A stretch of DNA of 64,000 bases from Sulfitobacter faviae. GTDB lineage: Bacteria > Pseudomonadota > Alphaproteobacteria > Rhodobacterales > Rhodobacteraceae. How positions within the stretch are numbered: position 1 is the first letter of the stretch; the number at the start of each line of letters is the position of its first letter. The position numbers were made by a program, and so were the translations under genes. The notes below the pieces were generated by a model, which was given only the letters and a program-made list of their open reading frames with translations, made no database searches and had not been told where the DNA came from. The stretch is from assembly GCF_029870955.1 (NCBI RefSeq), contig NZ_PGFQ01000001.1, positions 2,170,001 to 2,234,000 of the forward strand, read 5' to 3'. Below are positions 42,390 to 53,274 of the stretch, in pieces.

Positions 42390-42448
42390 TCATCTTCATC
42401 CTTTTTCAAATACCTTGCAGAACCTCTCTGCCCGCGAAACGCCAATGT

Positions 42449-44901
42449 TCAACGACCGTCCCGCCAGAGTGGCTGATCCGACGGCGGCGGGGTGAGTTGC
42501 GCGAGGCCAGACGCCTCCATCAAACGTTCCGCCTCTTCCGCCAACAGGCGATCCTGCCCCGCGCCTTCGACCGGCACGCGGCCCATTTCGAGAAACAGCG
42601 GCGCGGCTAGGGGGCTTACGCGGGAGAGCTTGCGATGGGTGATCCGCCCGGCGATCCGCCCGAGCATTTCTTCGATTCTGCCGAAATCCACCAATCCGCT
42701 CAGGGCTTCTTCGCGGGTGATGTCGAGCATCAGGTGGTCCGGTTCATAGCGTTGCAGCGTGTCGTAGAGGATATCGCTGGAAAAGGTCGTTTGCCGTCCG
42801 GATTTGCGCGCCTGCGGGCTGTTGCGCTCGATCAGTCCGGCGATGGTGGCGGCGGCGCGAAACGTGCGTTTCATCACGGCATTGCCAGCGAGCCAACTGT
42901 CGAGCCCTTCGTGCAGCACCGTCGGATCAAGCAGCGGTGCCGGATCATCGACGGGGGAGAGCCCCCAGATCAGCGTGGCATAGTCCGTCGCGACGAAGCC
43001 CAAGGGGCGTAGACCAAGGTCTTCCATGCGTTTGGTGAGCAGAAGGCCGAGCGTTTGTTGGCCGTTACGTCCGGCGAAGCCGTAGAACACCGTCTGTTCG
43101 GCAAAGTCATGGGGGAAGCTTTCCACCAGCAGCGTGCCGGGCTGCGGCAGTTGGCTGACCTCGCGTTGCAGGCTGAGCCATTCGGCGGTGTGGAGCGGCA
43201 GTTCGGGCCAGCTGTCTTGGGTGAACATTTGTTGCACACGGGCCGAGAGTTGGGTGGAGGTGGCGAATTTCGTACCGCCGAAAGTGGCCACTTTCGGCTT
43301 TTTCGCGGCATTTCGGCTGACCTCCACCACGGTTTCGCGCAGCCCTTCGTAGCGCACGATTTGCCCGCCGATCAGGAAGGTATCGCCTTTGGTTAGCGTG
43401 GCGGCAAAGCCTTCTTCGATTTCGCCCAGGGGTTTGCCGCCGCGGTTGCGTTTCATGCGGACCTTGAGCTTGTCGGTGTCCTGAATGGTGCCGATGTTCA
43501 TGCGGATGCGTTGCGCGGCGCGGGGGTCACGCAGTTGCCATTGCCCGTCGGGGCGTTGCAGCAGCCTTTGCCAGCGGTCATAGGCGCGCAGCGCGTAGCC
43601 CCCGTGGCGCAGAAATCCAAGCAGGCGTCGAAGGCGGCGCGCGACAGGTTGGCATAGGCCCCGGCGGTGCGGATTTGGGCAAAGAGGTCCTCGGCGTCGA
43701 AAGGCCCGGCGCAGGCGGTGATGAGGATGTGTTGGCAGAGCACGTCGCGCGGGCCGTCCCCCCGTGGGTCGCCGTCGAGCGCGCCTTCGAGCACCGCCTC
43801 TAGTGCCGCCACGCATTCCACCACTTCGAAGCGGTTGGCGGGGACCAGAAGCGCCTTCGACGGCGCGTTGTAGCGGTGGTTGGCGCGGCCGATGCGCTGG
43901 ACCAGACGTTTCACGTTCTTCGGCGCGCCGATCTGGATGATGAGGTCCACGTCGCCCCAGTCGATCCCGAGGTCGAGCGTGCCGGTGCAGACGATGGCGC
44001 GCAAATCGCCGCGTACCATCGCCGCCTCGACCTTTTCGCGCTGCGCGCGGTCGAGGCTGCCGTGGTGGATGGCGATGGGCAGGGCGTCCTCGTTGGCGAG
44101 CCAGAGCTTGTGGAAGAAGATCTCGGCCTGCGCGCGGGTGTTGTGGAAAATCAGCGTCGTCTTGTGTTGGCGCACCTGCTCCAGCACCGCGGGGATCGCA
44201 TAGGCGGCGCCGCCGCCGGCCCAGGGCGGGGCCTCCTCGGTGCGCAGCATCTGGATGTCGGGGGCGGGGCCGGGATCGGCCAAGAGCACTTCGCAGGGGT
44301 CGGGGTGGCAAGCCATCAGGTGGGCGATGGCCGCGGGGTCTTCGACGGTGGCCGAGAGGCCCACGCGTTTCAGGTCAGGGCAGAGGGCTTGCAGCCGGGT
44401 CAGCGCCAGCATCAGCTGGTCGCCGCGTTTGCTTTCGGCCAGCGCGTGGATCTCGTCGATCACCACGCGTTTGAGGCCGCGAAAGGTGCGCGCGGCGTCC
44501 TCATAGGAGGTCAGCAGGGCGAGGCTTTCGGGCGTGGTCAGCAGGATATGCGGCGGGTCGGCGCGTTGGCGGCGGCGGCGCGACTGCGAGGTGTCGCCCG
44601 TGCGGTCCTCGATGCGGATCGGCAGGCGCATCTCCTCGACCGGGCGGGTGAGGTTGCGTTTGATGTCCGCGGCCAGCGCCTTAAGCGGCGAGATGTAGAG
44701 CGTGTGCATCCCCTCGTGATCATGCTCGGCCAGATCGACGAGGGTTGGCAGGAAACCGGCCAGCGTTTTACCGCCGCCTGTGGGGGCGATGAGCAGCAGG
44801 GCGTGGGCCTCGGCACGGTCCAGCATCTCTTGCTGGTGCGGGTGCAAAGACCAGCCGTTCTGGGCGAACCAATCGGCGAATTTGGGGGGTAGGGCGCGCA
44901 T
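42449..44901 (-). CDS. Ligase-associated DEXH-box helicase, Lhr-like (one frame break)
   Basis: About 817 residues after repair. Motif I A-P-T-G-G-G-K-T-L-A-G-F, motif II D-E-I-H-A-L, motif III S-A-T-V-E-D-P, motif VI Q-R-I-G-R-A-N-H-R-Y, then the Lhr core winged-helix and C-terminal domains. Break at AAA 43613-43615 (TTT on the coding strand): one base rejoins A-C-L-D-F to L-R-H-G-G-Y-A-L-R-A-Y. Predicted DNA repair helicase acting with PdeM and a ligase. Start ATG 44901, 44 bp after the upstream ATPase gene. Confidence 0.9.
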
Positions 44902-44945
44902 GCACCCAATGTAGTATCGGCAGGGCGCGGTGCCAGCGGCAGCGG

Positions 44946-46253
44946 CTATTTAACGATCACCTCATCGCGAACGAACATATTGGCCCATGCCCGGTCCACC
45001 AGATCGGGGTTCATCTGATAGGGGATGCCTTCGAAATCGCAGATCGCGATCATCTGGTCGATCAGGAAATTCGGCTGATAATTCGCATAGACATTGTCGA
45101 TGGTGGGGTATTTCACCTTGAGCAGATGAACCAGCGTCGCCTCGTCCAGCGGCATGCCGCGTTTGCGGGCGACCATGGCAAAGATCTTGAGGAAGTTCTC
45201 TTGGTCCGGCCCGTCGATCTTGATCTTGAAAAAGATACGCCGCAGGGCGGCTTGGTCGAAAATCTCATTCGGGTGGAAGTTGGTAGAGAAGATCACCAGC
45301 GTATCAAAAGGCACCTCGAATTTCTCGCCCGATTGCAGGGCGAGGATGTCTTTGCTTTCCTCCAGCGGCACGATCCAGCGGTTGATGATGCTTTGCGGCG
45401 GCTCTTTCTGGCGGCCAAGGTCGTCGACGATGAAGATGCCGCCCGTGGCCTTGAGCTGCAGCGGCGCCTGATAGGTCCGCGCCGTGGGGTTGTAAACGAG
45501 ATCGAGCATATCGAGCGACAGCTCGCCGCCGGTGATGACGGTGGGGCGTTCGCAGCAGACATAGCGGGCGTCATAGCGCGTGATCCGGCGCAGGGAGGTG
45601 GGGTCTTGCACCTCGGCCTCGGCGGCGGAATGGACGATCGGGTCATAGACGGTAATGACTTGGCCTGCGTATTCGATGGCGCGGGGGACATAGACCCGAT
45701 CGCCAAGCGCGTCGCGTATGCCGTTGGAAATGCTGGATTTACCGTTTCCCGGCGGGCCGTACATCAGGATCGACCGCCCGGCAGAGACGGCGGGGCCGAG
45801 GTGATCCAGCAGGCTGTCGGGCAGCACCAAATGGCCCATGGCCCCGGTTAACTGGTCACGGGTGATTTGCAGATTGCGCACGGATTGGCGTTTGACCTGC
45901 TCGCGGTAAACCTCAAGCGGGACGGGCATGGCGCCGAAATATTCCGACTGCGCCAGCGCATCCAATGCGCGCGCCTTGCCTGCATCGGTCAACTGGTAGC
46001 CCATCTCATTGCCGCTGGTGGCGCTGAGCGTGCCGGTGGCTTCGATCAGGCGCTGGCTGCGGGCTTGATCCACCATCTCCTGCGTGACCGGGATCGGCAG
46101 GCAGAGCGCTTGGGCCAGTTCGCTGACCATCTCGACGTTCTTGCGAAAGATGGTTTTCAAAAGGATATCGCGCATCATCACGATGGGCAGTTTCATATCC
46201 TCCAACCGCTTGGGGGGCGGCGGGGCAAGCACGGTGCTGGTCGGGGCGTTCAT
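44946..46253 (-). CDS. AAA-family ATPase of unknown role next to the tad locus
   Basis: 435 residues. An N-terminal Pro-rich segment and winged-helix-like region (about 25-95) precede an AAA module: Walker A Y-G-P-P-G-N-G-K-S-S (166-173), Walker B F-I-V-D-D-L, and sensor V-I-F-S-T-N-F. It resembles MoxR-like ATPases but I could not place it in a named subfamily. It is 122 bp downstream of tadV on the same strand. Link to pilus assembly is by position only. ATG 46253 has an AAGGAAG ribosome site; an upstream in-frame extension is unlikely. Confidence 0.82.
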   Translation of the reverse strand: MNAPTSTVLAPPPPKRLEDMKLPIVMMRDILLKTIFRKNVEMVSELAQALCLPIPVTQEMVDQARSQRLIEATGTLSATSGNEMGYQLTDAGKARALDALAQSEYFGAMPVPLEVYREQVKRQSVRNLQITRDQLTGAMGHLVLPDSLLDHLGPAVSAGRSILMYGPPGNGKSSISNGIRDALGDRVYVPRAIEYAGQVITVYDPIVHSAAEAEVQDPTSLRRITRYDARYVCCERPTVITGGELSLDMLDLVYNPTARTYQAPLQLKATGGIFIVDDLGRQKEPPQSIINRWIVPLEESKDILALQSGEKFEVPFDTLVIFSTNFHPNEIFDQAALRRIFFKIKIDGPDQENFLKIFAMVARKRGMPLDEATLVHLLKVKYPTIDNVYANYQPNFLIDQMIAICDFEGIPYQMNPDLVDRAWANMFVRDEVIVK

Positions 46254-46375
46254 CAACGGCTTCCTTGGAAAGTCATGCGGCGGTGCGGCTTGTCGGTCAG
46301 ACTGGAGGGTAAATCTTGAATATGGCGTGAATGTGGACGCATTTGCGCGCTGAAAAAGAGTTTGCAGCGGGGCGG

Positions 46376-46870
46376 TCAGCCCCCGAAGAGCGCCCCCAAG
46401 ATCAGATAAAGCCCCAGCGTGGTGCCAAGGGCGAGGCCCATGGGGAATTTCTTGGTTTCCTGCCAGCTCTGCCAATCGGGGGCGAGGCGGCGCAGGGGGG
46501 TGTATTTCACCCCGCGGTGCGTGGCGGCGGCGGCGAGAAGGGTGGCCATAAATAGCATCATTAAGAGGCGTAGATCGCCCCATGCGATATAGGGCGCGGC
46601 GGCGGCGGCGAATTTTGCGTCACCGGCCCCCATGACCCCGGCGGCGTTCAGGACGATGCCGACCACCAGCACCACGACAAGGCTCAGCAGGCGCCAGAGA
46701 TAGGTGTCAAAGGGCAGCAGAAACAGCCCCAGCAACACAAAGATCGCGGTCAGCACCAAGACCGCCTGATTGGTAATGCGCATCTGCTTCATGTCGGTGA
46801 AGGCGACATAGAAGCAGATCGGCAGGACGAAGGGCAGAAACCACAGGGCCGCCGTGGCAGAGATCGCCAT
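46376..46870 (-). CDS. cpaA: Prepilin peptidase TadV/CpaA
   Basis: 164-residue A24 aspartyl protease with about six membrane helices. Catalytic D26 (A-F-T-D-M-K-Q-M) and D84 (G-A-G-D-A-K-F) match TadV. Processes Flp pilins. Lacks the N-methylase domain of PilD-type enzymes, as usual for TadV. Three bp after the TPR lipoprotein start region, same operon. Confidence 0.92.
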   Translation of the reverse strand: MAISATAALWFLPFVLPICFYVAFTDMKQMRITNQAVLVLTAIFVLLGLFLLPFDTYLWRLLSLVVVLVVGIVLNAAGVMGAGDAKFAAAAAPYIAWGDLRLLMMLFMATLLAAAATHRGVKYTPLRRLAPDWQSWQETKKFPMGLALGTTLGLYLILGALFGG

Positions 46871-46873
46871 GGA

Positions 46874-47725
46874 TCAGCCGTTTTCCAATGCGCGCAGAGA
46901 GCGGACGGCGGCTTCGAAATGCTGGGGGTGCGTGTCGATCGCTTCGCGCAGCAGACCCTTGCCGGTTTCCACATCGCCGCGTTTGATCGCCGAGAGGGCC
47001 ATCGTGTGCAAAAGCTGGGCGCGCTCAGATTGCTCCATCGGCATGACGGGCAGGGTGTAGTCGCGCTGCGCGGCGCGGGCCATGATCAGGTTGTTCTTGG
47101 CGGTGAAAAGCGTGTTGTCCTGACGGATCGCCTCGCCGAACAGTCGCTCGGCCTCAGCATAATCGCCGCGGGTCAGCTTTGAGTAGCCCCAGTTGTTCAT
47201 CACGGCGGCGGGGGTGGTGGTCAGGCCGACGGCGATTTCGTAAAAGCTGTCGGCGCGGTCCCACTGTTCCTTGCTGTCGGCGACCATGGCCTCGAGCCGG
47301 TAGCGGGCAAAGGTCTCATGAGTGGGGGGGATGCCGTTGAGCACCGTCTCGGCCCGCGCCCAGTTGCCCGAGCGGATCAGCGCATCGGCCAGTTGCACGC
47401 GGTCTTCGGGGGTGGCGCCCTCCATCTTGGTGACCTTGTCCCATTCGGTCACGGCCTCGGTCGTGCGTTTGGCGCGGACCAGTGACGCGGCAAGCCCGCG
47501 CTGGTGGTCGATGCGGTCGGGGCTTTCCTTGACCGAACGCGCGAAATAGCTCACCGCCTCATTCGGGTCGGCCACTGTCAGCATCACGTCGGAGAGGTTG
47601 GTCTCATCCACCACGTTGACGTCCTTGAAAGCCCGTTCAACGGTGGCGTTCGCGTCTTTTTCACCGCAGCCAGCAAGGGCGGTGACGCCTGCCATGCAGA
47701 CGGCCAGAATGATTGGATGGCGCAT
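46874..47725 (-). CDS. Tetratricopeptide lipoprotein of the tad cluster
   Basis: 283 residues. Lipobox V-T-A-L-A-G-C with C20, then several TPR units (Y-F-A-R-S-V-K-E-S-P-D-R; A-V-M-N-N-W-G-Y-S-K-L-T-R-G-D-Y-A-E-A). Likely an outer-membrane pilot or scaffold for the secretin, as TadD-type proteins are. Paralogous in design to the gene at 47753-48351. Confidence 0.85.
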   Translation of the reverse strand: MRHPIILAVCMAGVTALAGCGEKDANATVERAFKDVNVVDETNLSDVMLTVADPNEAVSYFARSVKESPDRIDHQRGLAASLVRAKRTTEAVTEWDKVTKMEGATPEDRVQLADALIRSGNWARAETVLNGIPPTHETFARYRLEAMVADSKEQWDRADSFYEIAVGLTTTPAAVMNNWGYSKLTRGDYAEAERLFGEAIRQDNTLFTAKNNLIMARAAQRDYTLPVMPMEQSERAQLLHTMALSAIKRGDVETGKGLLREAIDTHPQHFEAAVRSLRALENG

Positions 47726-47752
47726 TTTGCGTCCTCTTACTGCTCTGCCGGG

Positions 47753-48351
47753 TTATGGTGTCGGACGGATCAGGTAATCCCCGCTGCCGCGCCGCACCAA
47801 TTTGTAATTATCCTCATTGACTTCTGTTATAACAGATTTCTCCGTTTTTGCGAGTGCCAAGCGCAGATTGTCCCGAATTGCGTCACTTTCGCCATTGTCG
47901 AGCGCATAGGCTTTGCGGAAAATCTGCTCGGCTTCGGCGGTCTGGCCGCTTTCCATCAGCACGACGCCAAGGTTGTTCCAGACTTCCGGCTCGGCGGCGT
48001 CTTTCTCAACGGCGCGGCGCAGCAGGGTTTCGGCTTGTCCCAAACGCCCGAGCCCGAGGTTGGCGCTGCCGAGGGCCGAGAGGATTTCCCCGGTCAGCCC
48101 ATGCTCCAGCGCGGCGCGGTTGAAGGATTTGATGGCCAATTCATATTGCCCCGCCGCGATGAGCCTATGGCCCACTTCGATCCCATCAACCGCCTCGGCC
48201 CGTTGGTTCACGCCGGGGGCATAGAGGTTTTCGGGTGTCTGATCCCGCGCAACGCGGAAAAGCCGCCTGTCGAACAGGCGGCCAGAGCAAGGCCCAAGAT
48301 CGGCCCGGTGAAAACGGCGCGGAGAAGGCTGCGCCGAATTTTGCCCGTCAT
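47753..48351 (-). CDS. tadD: TadD-like tetratricopeptide lipoprotein (one frame break)
   Basis: About 199 residues after repair. Signal peptide with lipobox L-A-L-A-A-C-S, then TPR repeats (Y-E-L-A-I-K-S-F-N-R-A-A; P-E-V-W-N-N-L-G-V-V-L-M-E-S-G-Q). Break at CCC 48244-48246; one base joins S-A-L-R-G to D-Q-T-P-E-N-L-Y-A-P-G-V-N-Q. Read naively, only the soluble TPR part (from 48211) would be annotated and the lipoprotein signal lost. Start overlaps the tadC stop by one base (TAATG). Confidence 0.88.
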
Positions 48352-49327
48352 TAATTCCCTACCTGACCCAGTTGCGAGATGCCATGTGCCGAGGGGCCGA
48401 TCAGAATGATCAGCAGCGGCGGCACGGTGAGGCCCATAGTGGCAAGGGTCATCTTGGTTGGCAACTTGTTTGCCGCTTCCTCGGCCCGCATCACACGTTT
48501 GTCGCGCATCTCGGCGGCATAGACGCGCAGGGCGTCGGCGATGGAGGTGCCGAAGGCCGCCGATTGGATCAGCACGGTCACGAAAGAGGAGACATCCTGC
48601 ACGCCGCAACGCTCGCCCATGTCGTTGAGCACCGATACCTTGTCCTTACCGGCTTTCATCTCATAGGCGACCATCTCGAACTCTTCGGAGAGGGCGCGGT
48701 AGGAGGCGCGCAGCTCGCGGGCCACGCGGACGATGCATTGGTCCAGCGATTGCCCGGCTTCGACGCAGACCAGCATCATATCCAGCGCGTCGGGGAAGCC
48801 CCGGGTGATCTCTTCTTTGCGGGAATCGACCCGGCGGCGGACCCAGTATTTCGGCAGGTAGTAACCAATGGCGCCGGGGCCGATGGCCCACATCATGGTC
48901 TGCTGCGTGGTCAGCCCTTCGCCGCCGCCCAAGACATTGGTATAGACCAGACCGCCGACCAGCCCGAGCATCCCAAGGGCGAATTGCGCAAAGTAATAAA
49001 GCCGCACCGCATCGCGCGATCGATAGCCCGCTTGGCGCAGCATCAACTGTTTGGCGCTGAGTTCGGCCACGTCCTCGGGCTCAAGAAACTTGGCGAATTT
49101 CTGCAACTGCGCGTTTTGATCCGATTGGCGCAGCTTTTCGCGCGAACTGTCGCCCGTCGGGGCAGAACTGGTGCGTTTGAGCTTGGTCAGCGGGTCTTCG
49201 GGCTGGCGCAGCATCAAGACCAGCGTGATCGCCACCAAGGCGACGCCCAAAGTGCCGATGATGATGATCAGCCCCATCGGCCCAAGGCTTGGTTGATCTG
49301 ATCGTTAAGCTGATTGAAAAATTCCAT
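48351..49327 (-). CDS. tadC: Tad pilus platform protein TadC (one frame break near the start)
   Basis: About 325 residues after repair. T2SSF domain (F-P-D-A-L-D-M-M-L-V-C-V-E-A-G-Q-S-L-D), membrane helices near both ends. The break at about 49278-49282 separates M-E-F-F-N-Q-L-N-D-Q-I-N-Q-A-L-G from P-M-G-L-I-I-I-I-G; one C restores both. ATG 49327 has GAGAGG upstream, 10 bp after the tadB stop. A Met at 49277 would be a false start inside the first membrane helix. Confidence 0.9.
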
Positions 49328-49337
49328 CACCGGCCTC

Positions 49338-50299
49338 TCAGACTTTGATATTGGTAAGGATGCGCATCACGAAAAGGTTCAGCACAAGGAAAATCCCCAC
49401 AAGGAAACAGGCGGGAATGAAATAGGGGTGATCGCGCACCTCGTCATAGTAATGCGGATCGCCGAGGTTGATCACCACCAGCGCGGCCAGCGGGAAGCCC
49501 GACAGGAACTTACCCGACCATTTCGCCTCGGCCGTGATCGCTTTGACACGGCGGAACAGGCGGAAACGGGCGCGGATCACCTTGGCCAGACCGGCGAGGA
49601 TCTCGGCCAAGTTGCCGCCCGATTGCTGCTGAATGGTCACGGCGACGGCGAGAAAGCGCAAATCCTGCATGTCGAGCCGTTCGGCCATATCTTTCAGCGC
49701 CTCGCCCAGATCGCGGCCATAGGCGGCCTCATCGGCGATCACGCCGAATTCCGAGGCGAGCGGGTCTTGGATTTCCTTCGACACGATGGAGATCGCGTTG
49801 GAGAAAGGGTGCCCCACCCGCAGGCTGCGCACCATCAGCTCCACCGCATCGGGAAGCTGTTCTTCGATCATCGCCATGCGTTTGCTGGCCTTATGCGACA
49901 CCCAGAAGAACACCGCGCCCACGCCCATGCCGATGGAGATAAGCGCGCGCACCGACACGGATGTATCGGTGCCGATGGTCAGCCCAGAAATGCCAAAGCG
50001 GCCAACCCGGCCATGATCATCAACAACTGCTGCGGCGTGAAGGCAATCGCGGCCTTCTGCGCACGTTCTGACAGCAGAGAGTAGAGCGGGATCGACTTGG
50101 CGTTCATATGCTGCTGCATTTCCTTGCGCAGCTTATCGAGCACCTCTTCGCGGCGGGCGCCTTTCTCCAGCATCTCAAGGCGGCGGTTCACGCGGCTGTT
50201 GAGGCTGATGGATTTGCCGAATGCGACAAGGTACAGCCCCTCGACCAGCACCAGAACGCCGATGAAGATCAGGCCATAGATGATTGGTTCGGCACTCAT
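49338..50299 (-). CDS. tadB: Tad pilus platform protein TadB (one frame break)
   Basis: About 320 residues after repair. N-terminal membrane helix (I-F-I-G-V-L-V-L-V-E-G-L-Y-L), a second pair near the middle and T2SSF domain (Q-L-P-D-A-V-E-L-M-V-R-S-L-R-V-G-H-P-F). Break at CCC 49983-49985: A-L-A-F-L-G joins L-T-I-G-T-D-T-S-V-S-V-R-A-L. Partner of TadC in the inner-membrane platform for pilus assembly. Confidence 0.9.
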
Positions 50300-50310
50300 T
50301 GCATCAATCC

Positions 50311-51777
50311 TTACTGGGCCGCCACGGGTTCGTAGATCGAGGCGGGCAGGTCATAGCCCCACATGCGGAACCGCTCAGAGAAGTGGCTGCGCACGCCGGT
50401 GGCGGTGAAATGGCCGATGATCTTGTTCTCAGGCGTCAGGCCGACGCGCTGGAAGCGGAAGATCTCTTGCATCGAGATGACCTCGCCCTCCATGCCCGTG
50501 ATCTCGGTGATCGAGGTCATTCGGCGCGAGCCGTCTTGCAAGCGGCTGGCCTGCACGATCAGGTTCACAGCCGAGGAAATCTGGCTGCGCATCGCTTTCA
50601 GCGGCATTTCGATCCCGGCCATGGCAATCATGTTTTCCAGACGGCTGATGCCATCGCGGGCCGAGTTGGCGTGAATCGTGGTCATGGAACCGTCGTGGCC
50701 GGTGTTCATCGCCTGCAACATGTCGATGACCTCTTCGCCGCGTGTCTCGCCGACGATGATGCGGTCGGGGCGCATCCGAAGGGCGTTTTTCAGACAGTCG
50801 CGGGGGAGACTTCGCCCTTGCCTTCGACGTTGGGCGGGCGGCTTTCCATCCGGCCCACATGGGTCTGTTGCAGTTGCAATTCGGCGGTGTCTTCGATGGT
50901 CAGAATGCGTTCGGCATTGTCGATGAAAGACGACAGCGCGTTGAGCGTGGTGGTCTTACCCGAGCCCGTACCGCCCGACACGATGATGTTGAGACGCGTG
51001 GCCACGGCGGCCTGCAAATAGGCGGCCATCTCTTCCGAGAAGGCGCCGAAGTTCACCAGATCGTCGATGCCCAGCTTGTCTTTCTTGAACTTACGAATGG
51101 ACACGAGCGAGCCATCGACGGCCACCGGGGCACCATGGCGTTGAAACGCGAGCCGTCTTTGAGACGCGCGTCAACGTAAGGGTTGCTTTCGTCCACCCGA
51201 CGCCCCACCGCCGAGACGATCTTGTCGATGATCCGCAGCAGGTGTTTTTCGTCTTTGAAGGTGATGTCGGTCAATTGCAGCTTGCCGTCGCGTTCGACGA
51301 AAATCTGCTGCGGGCCGTTCACCAGAATATCATTGACGCTGTCGTCTTTCAGCAGCGTCTCTAGGGGGCCAAGACCGGTGACCTCGTCATAAAGCTCGGA
51401 GTTCAGCGTCATGCGGTCTTCGCGGTTGAGCACGATGCTCTTTTCCGAAAGGATCTCAACGGCGATATCGTTGATTTCCTGCCGCAAATCAGCTTCCGAG
51501 GCATGTTCCAGCGCGGCGAGGTTGAGGTTGTCCAAAAGCGCGCGGTGCAATTCGAGTTTGATCTCACTCATCCGCTGCTTGCGCTTGACCTCACGGTCCT
51601 CGGGGAGACGGCGGCGGGCTTGACCGCGCGGCGCATTGAAACCGGTTTGGCCGCCGGCGCGGGCGCAGGCGCCGCGGGGGCGGGCTGGGCGGCTTTGGCT
51701 GGCTTGGCCTCACGCGCCGGCGCGGGGGCGGCGGCTTTCGGGCTGGCAGAGGCTGGTTTCTTGTATTTCGAGAACAT
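50311..51777 (-). CDS. cpaF: Tad pilus assembly ATPase CpaF/TadA (three frame breaks)
   Basis: About 489 residues after repair. Pro/Ala-rich N-terminal tail (M-F-S-K-Y-K-K-P-A), N-terminal domain (G-E-I-K-L-E-L-H-type: here [16 protein letters not shown]), then secretion ATPase core: Walker [34 protein letters not shown]. Breaks at GGGG 51602-51605, at about 51131-51132, and at GGGGG 50802-50806; each needs one base. Energises Flp pilus polymerisation. Confidence 0.9.
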
Positions 51778-51801
51778 CGGTACGCTCTTTCGCTAGGGGG
51801 C

Positions 51802-53045
51802 TCAGGCGGCTTTGGCCTGCTCGCCCTTGAGATCGTGGATGGAGCTTGCCAGTTTGGCGATTTCGCGGCGCAGCGGGCTTTTCGGCGCGGAATTGGCCAG
51901 CGGCAGCCCGTGGTCATTGGCCTGCGTCACCGCCTTGCCGCCATCGGGCATCTGCACGTCGATCGAAATGCTCAACGATTCGGCCATGCGCTTGACCCGG
52001 CTCTTGGCGCTGAGATCGGTGAATTTCGGCGCGCGGTTCATCACATAGCGCAGCTTTTCAAAGGGCAGTTCCTCGGATTGCAGTGCCCGTTTGAAGCGCA
52101 GCGCGTTCTGGGCCGAGCGCATGTCGAGTTCCAGCATGGCAAAGTAGACATGCGCGCTGGTCAGCACCGTTTCGGACCATTGTACCAGCGTCGAGGGCAT
52201 GTCGACGATGACATAGTCGAACTGGTTGCGGGCCATGTTGAGGATGCGGTCGATATCTTCGTTGGTCACGATGTCGAGCGGCAGCATCTCTGCCGGGGCG
52301 GTCAGCACATGCAGCTTGTCCTCAAAGGTTTGCAGCGCTTGGCCAAAGATCTCTTCGTCCATGGATTCCGTGTCGGACATCATCTCATAGACCGCCTCGC
52401 GACGTTGCAGATCAAGGAAAGTCGCGACCGAGCCATATTGCAGGTCGAAATCCAGCAGGCAGACCGAGGGCGGGTTTTTCTTGTCGGCATTCGCCAGTTC
52501 CCAAGCGAGGTTCACGGCAAGGGTCGTGGCCCCGGTGCCGCCAGCCAAACCATGCACCACGATCAGTGCGCCATCCTTTTGCGCACCGGCCTTCAACTGC
52601 GGCGTGCTGCTGTCGGCTGCGGGGGCAGGGGGGCGTTCTCTCCGGCGCGGACGCGGGCGATGGCCTGGGCCAATTCGCCTTCGGGCAGCGGATAGGGGAC
52701 GAATTCATCGGCCCCCTGCCGCAGCAGCGAATGCAACGCGGCGGGGGTCATGTCTTCGGCGATCAGGATCACCCGGATGTTGCGCGCCTTGGCCTGCGTG
52801 ATGATTTCACTCATCAAAACGAGGTTGTCCTCGTCGGTCTCATCCATGGCGAGGGCGACGAATTCCATCGCCTCGGCTTCGGGTTGGCTGAAGAATGCCA
52901 GCGCCTCGGCGAATCCCAGATCGCCCCAGCTTTCGCCCAAAGTGGCTTCCATATCTTCGATCAAGAGGTCGAAGTTCTGTACATCACGGCTGATTGTGCA
53001 GGCAACGATCGGCGCTGCTTCGGGTTGTGGCATAGTGCTGCTCAT
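51802..53045 (-). CDS. cpaE: Pilus localisation ATPase CpaE/TadZ (one frame break)
   Basis: About 414 residues after repair. Receiver-like N-terminal domain (about 1-135) followed by a MinD/ParA-type ATPase with deviant Walker A H-G-L-A-G-G-T-G-A-T-T-L-A and L-L-D-F-D-L-Q-Y-G. Break at GGGGG 52621-52625; one C on the coding strand gives P-A-A-D-S-S-T-P-Q-L-K-A-G. Places the Tad machine at the pole in relatives. First gene of a transcription unit after the terminator at 53275. Confidence 0.9.
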
Positions 53046-53274
53046 GACCTTTTGTCCTTTACATCAACGGTTTGGCCGGAGGGCGGCGATATTCTGTCGC
53101 TGCGAACGCTCTGACCTCTGCCTCATGCGCGGCTCTTGAGCCGGGCACATTTATCCTTCTGCGTCGAATATCACCCCCAACTGGGGCGAGATTGGGGCCA
53201 AAAAGCCTCTATTGTTGGGTATCTTGAAACGATACGTCCATTCGCGCCCGATTGGACATGGCTTTTCAGAGACG
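53046..53274 (-). promoter_or_regulatory. Upstream region of cpaE-cpaF-tadBCD
   Basis: Non-coding, between a terminator and cpaE. Contains CCCCAACTGGGG at 53175-53186 followed by AGATTGGGGC at 53189-53198; the latter 10-mer also occurs at 57220-57229 upstream of flp, in the same orientation relative to the genes. A promoter is expected; no confident -35/-10. Confidence 0.45.

Noticed and set aside
50311..51777. Programmed frameshifting in cpaF
   Set aside because: No slippery heptamer with downstream structure, and the same +1-needed pattern occurs in unrelated genes.
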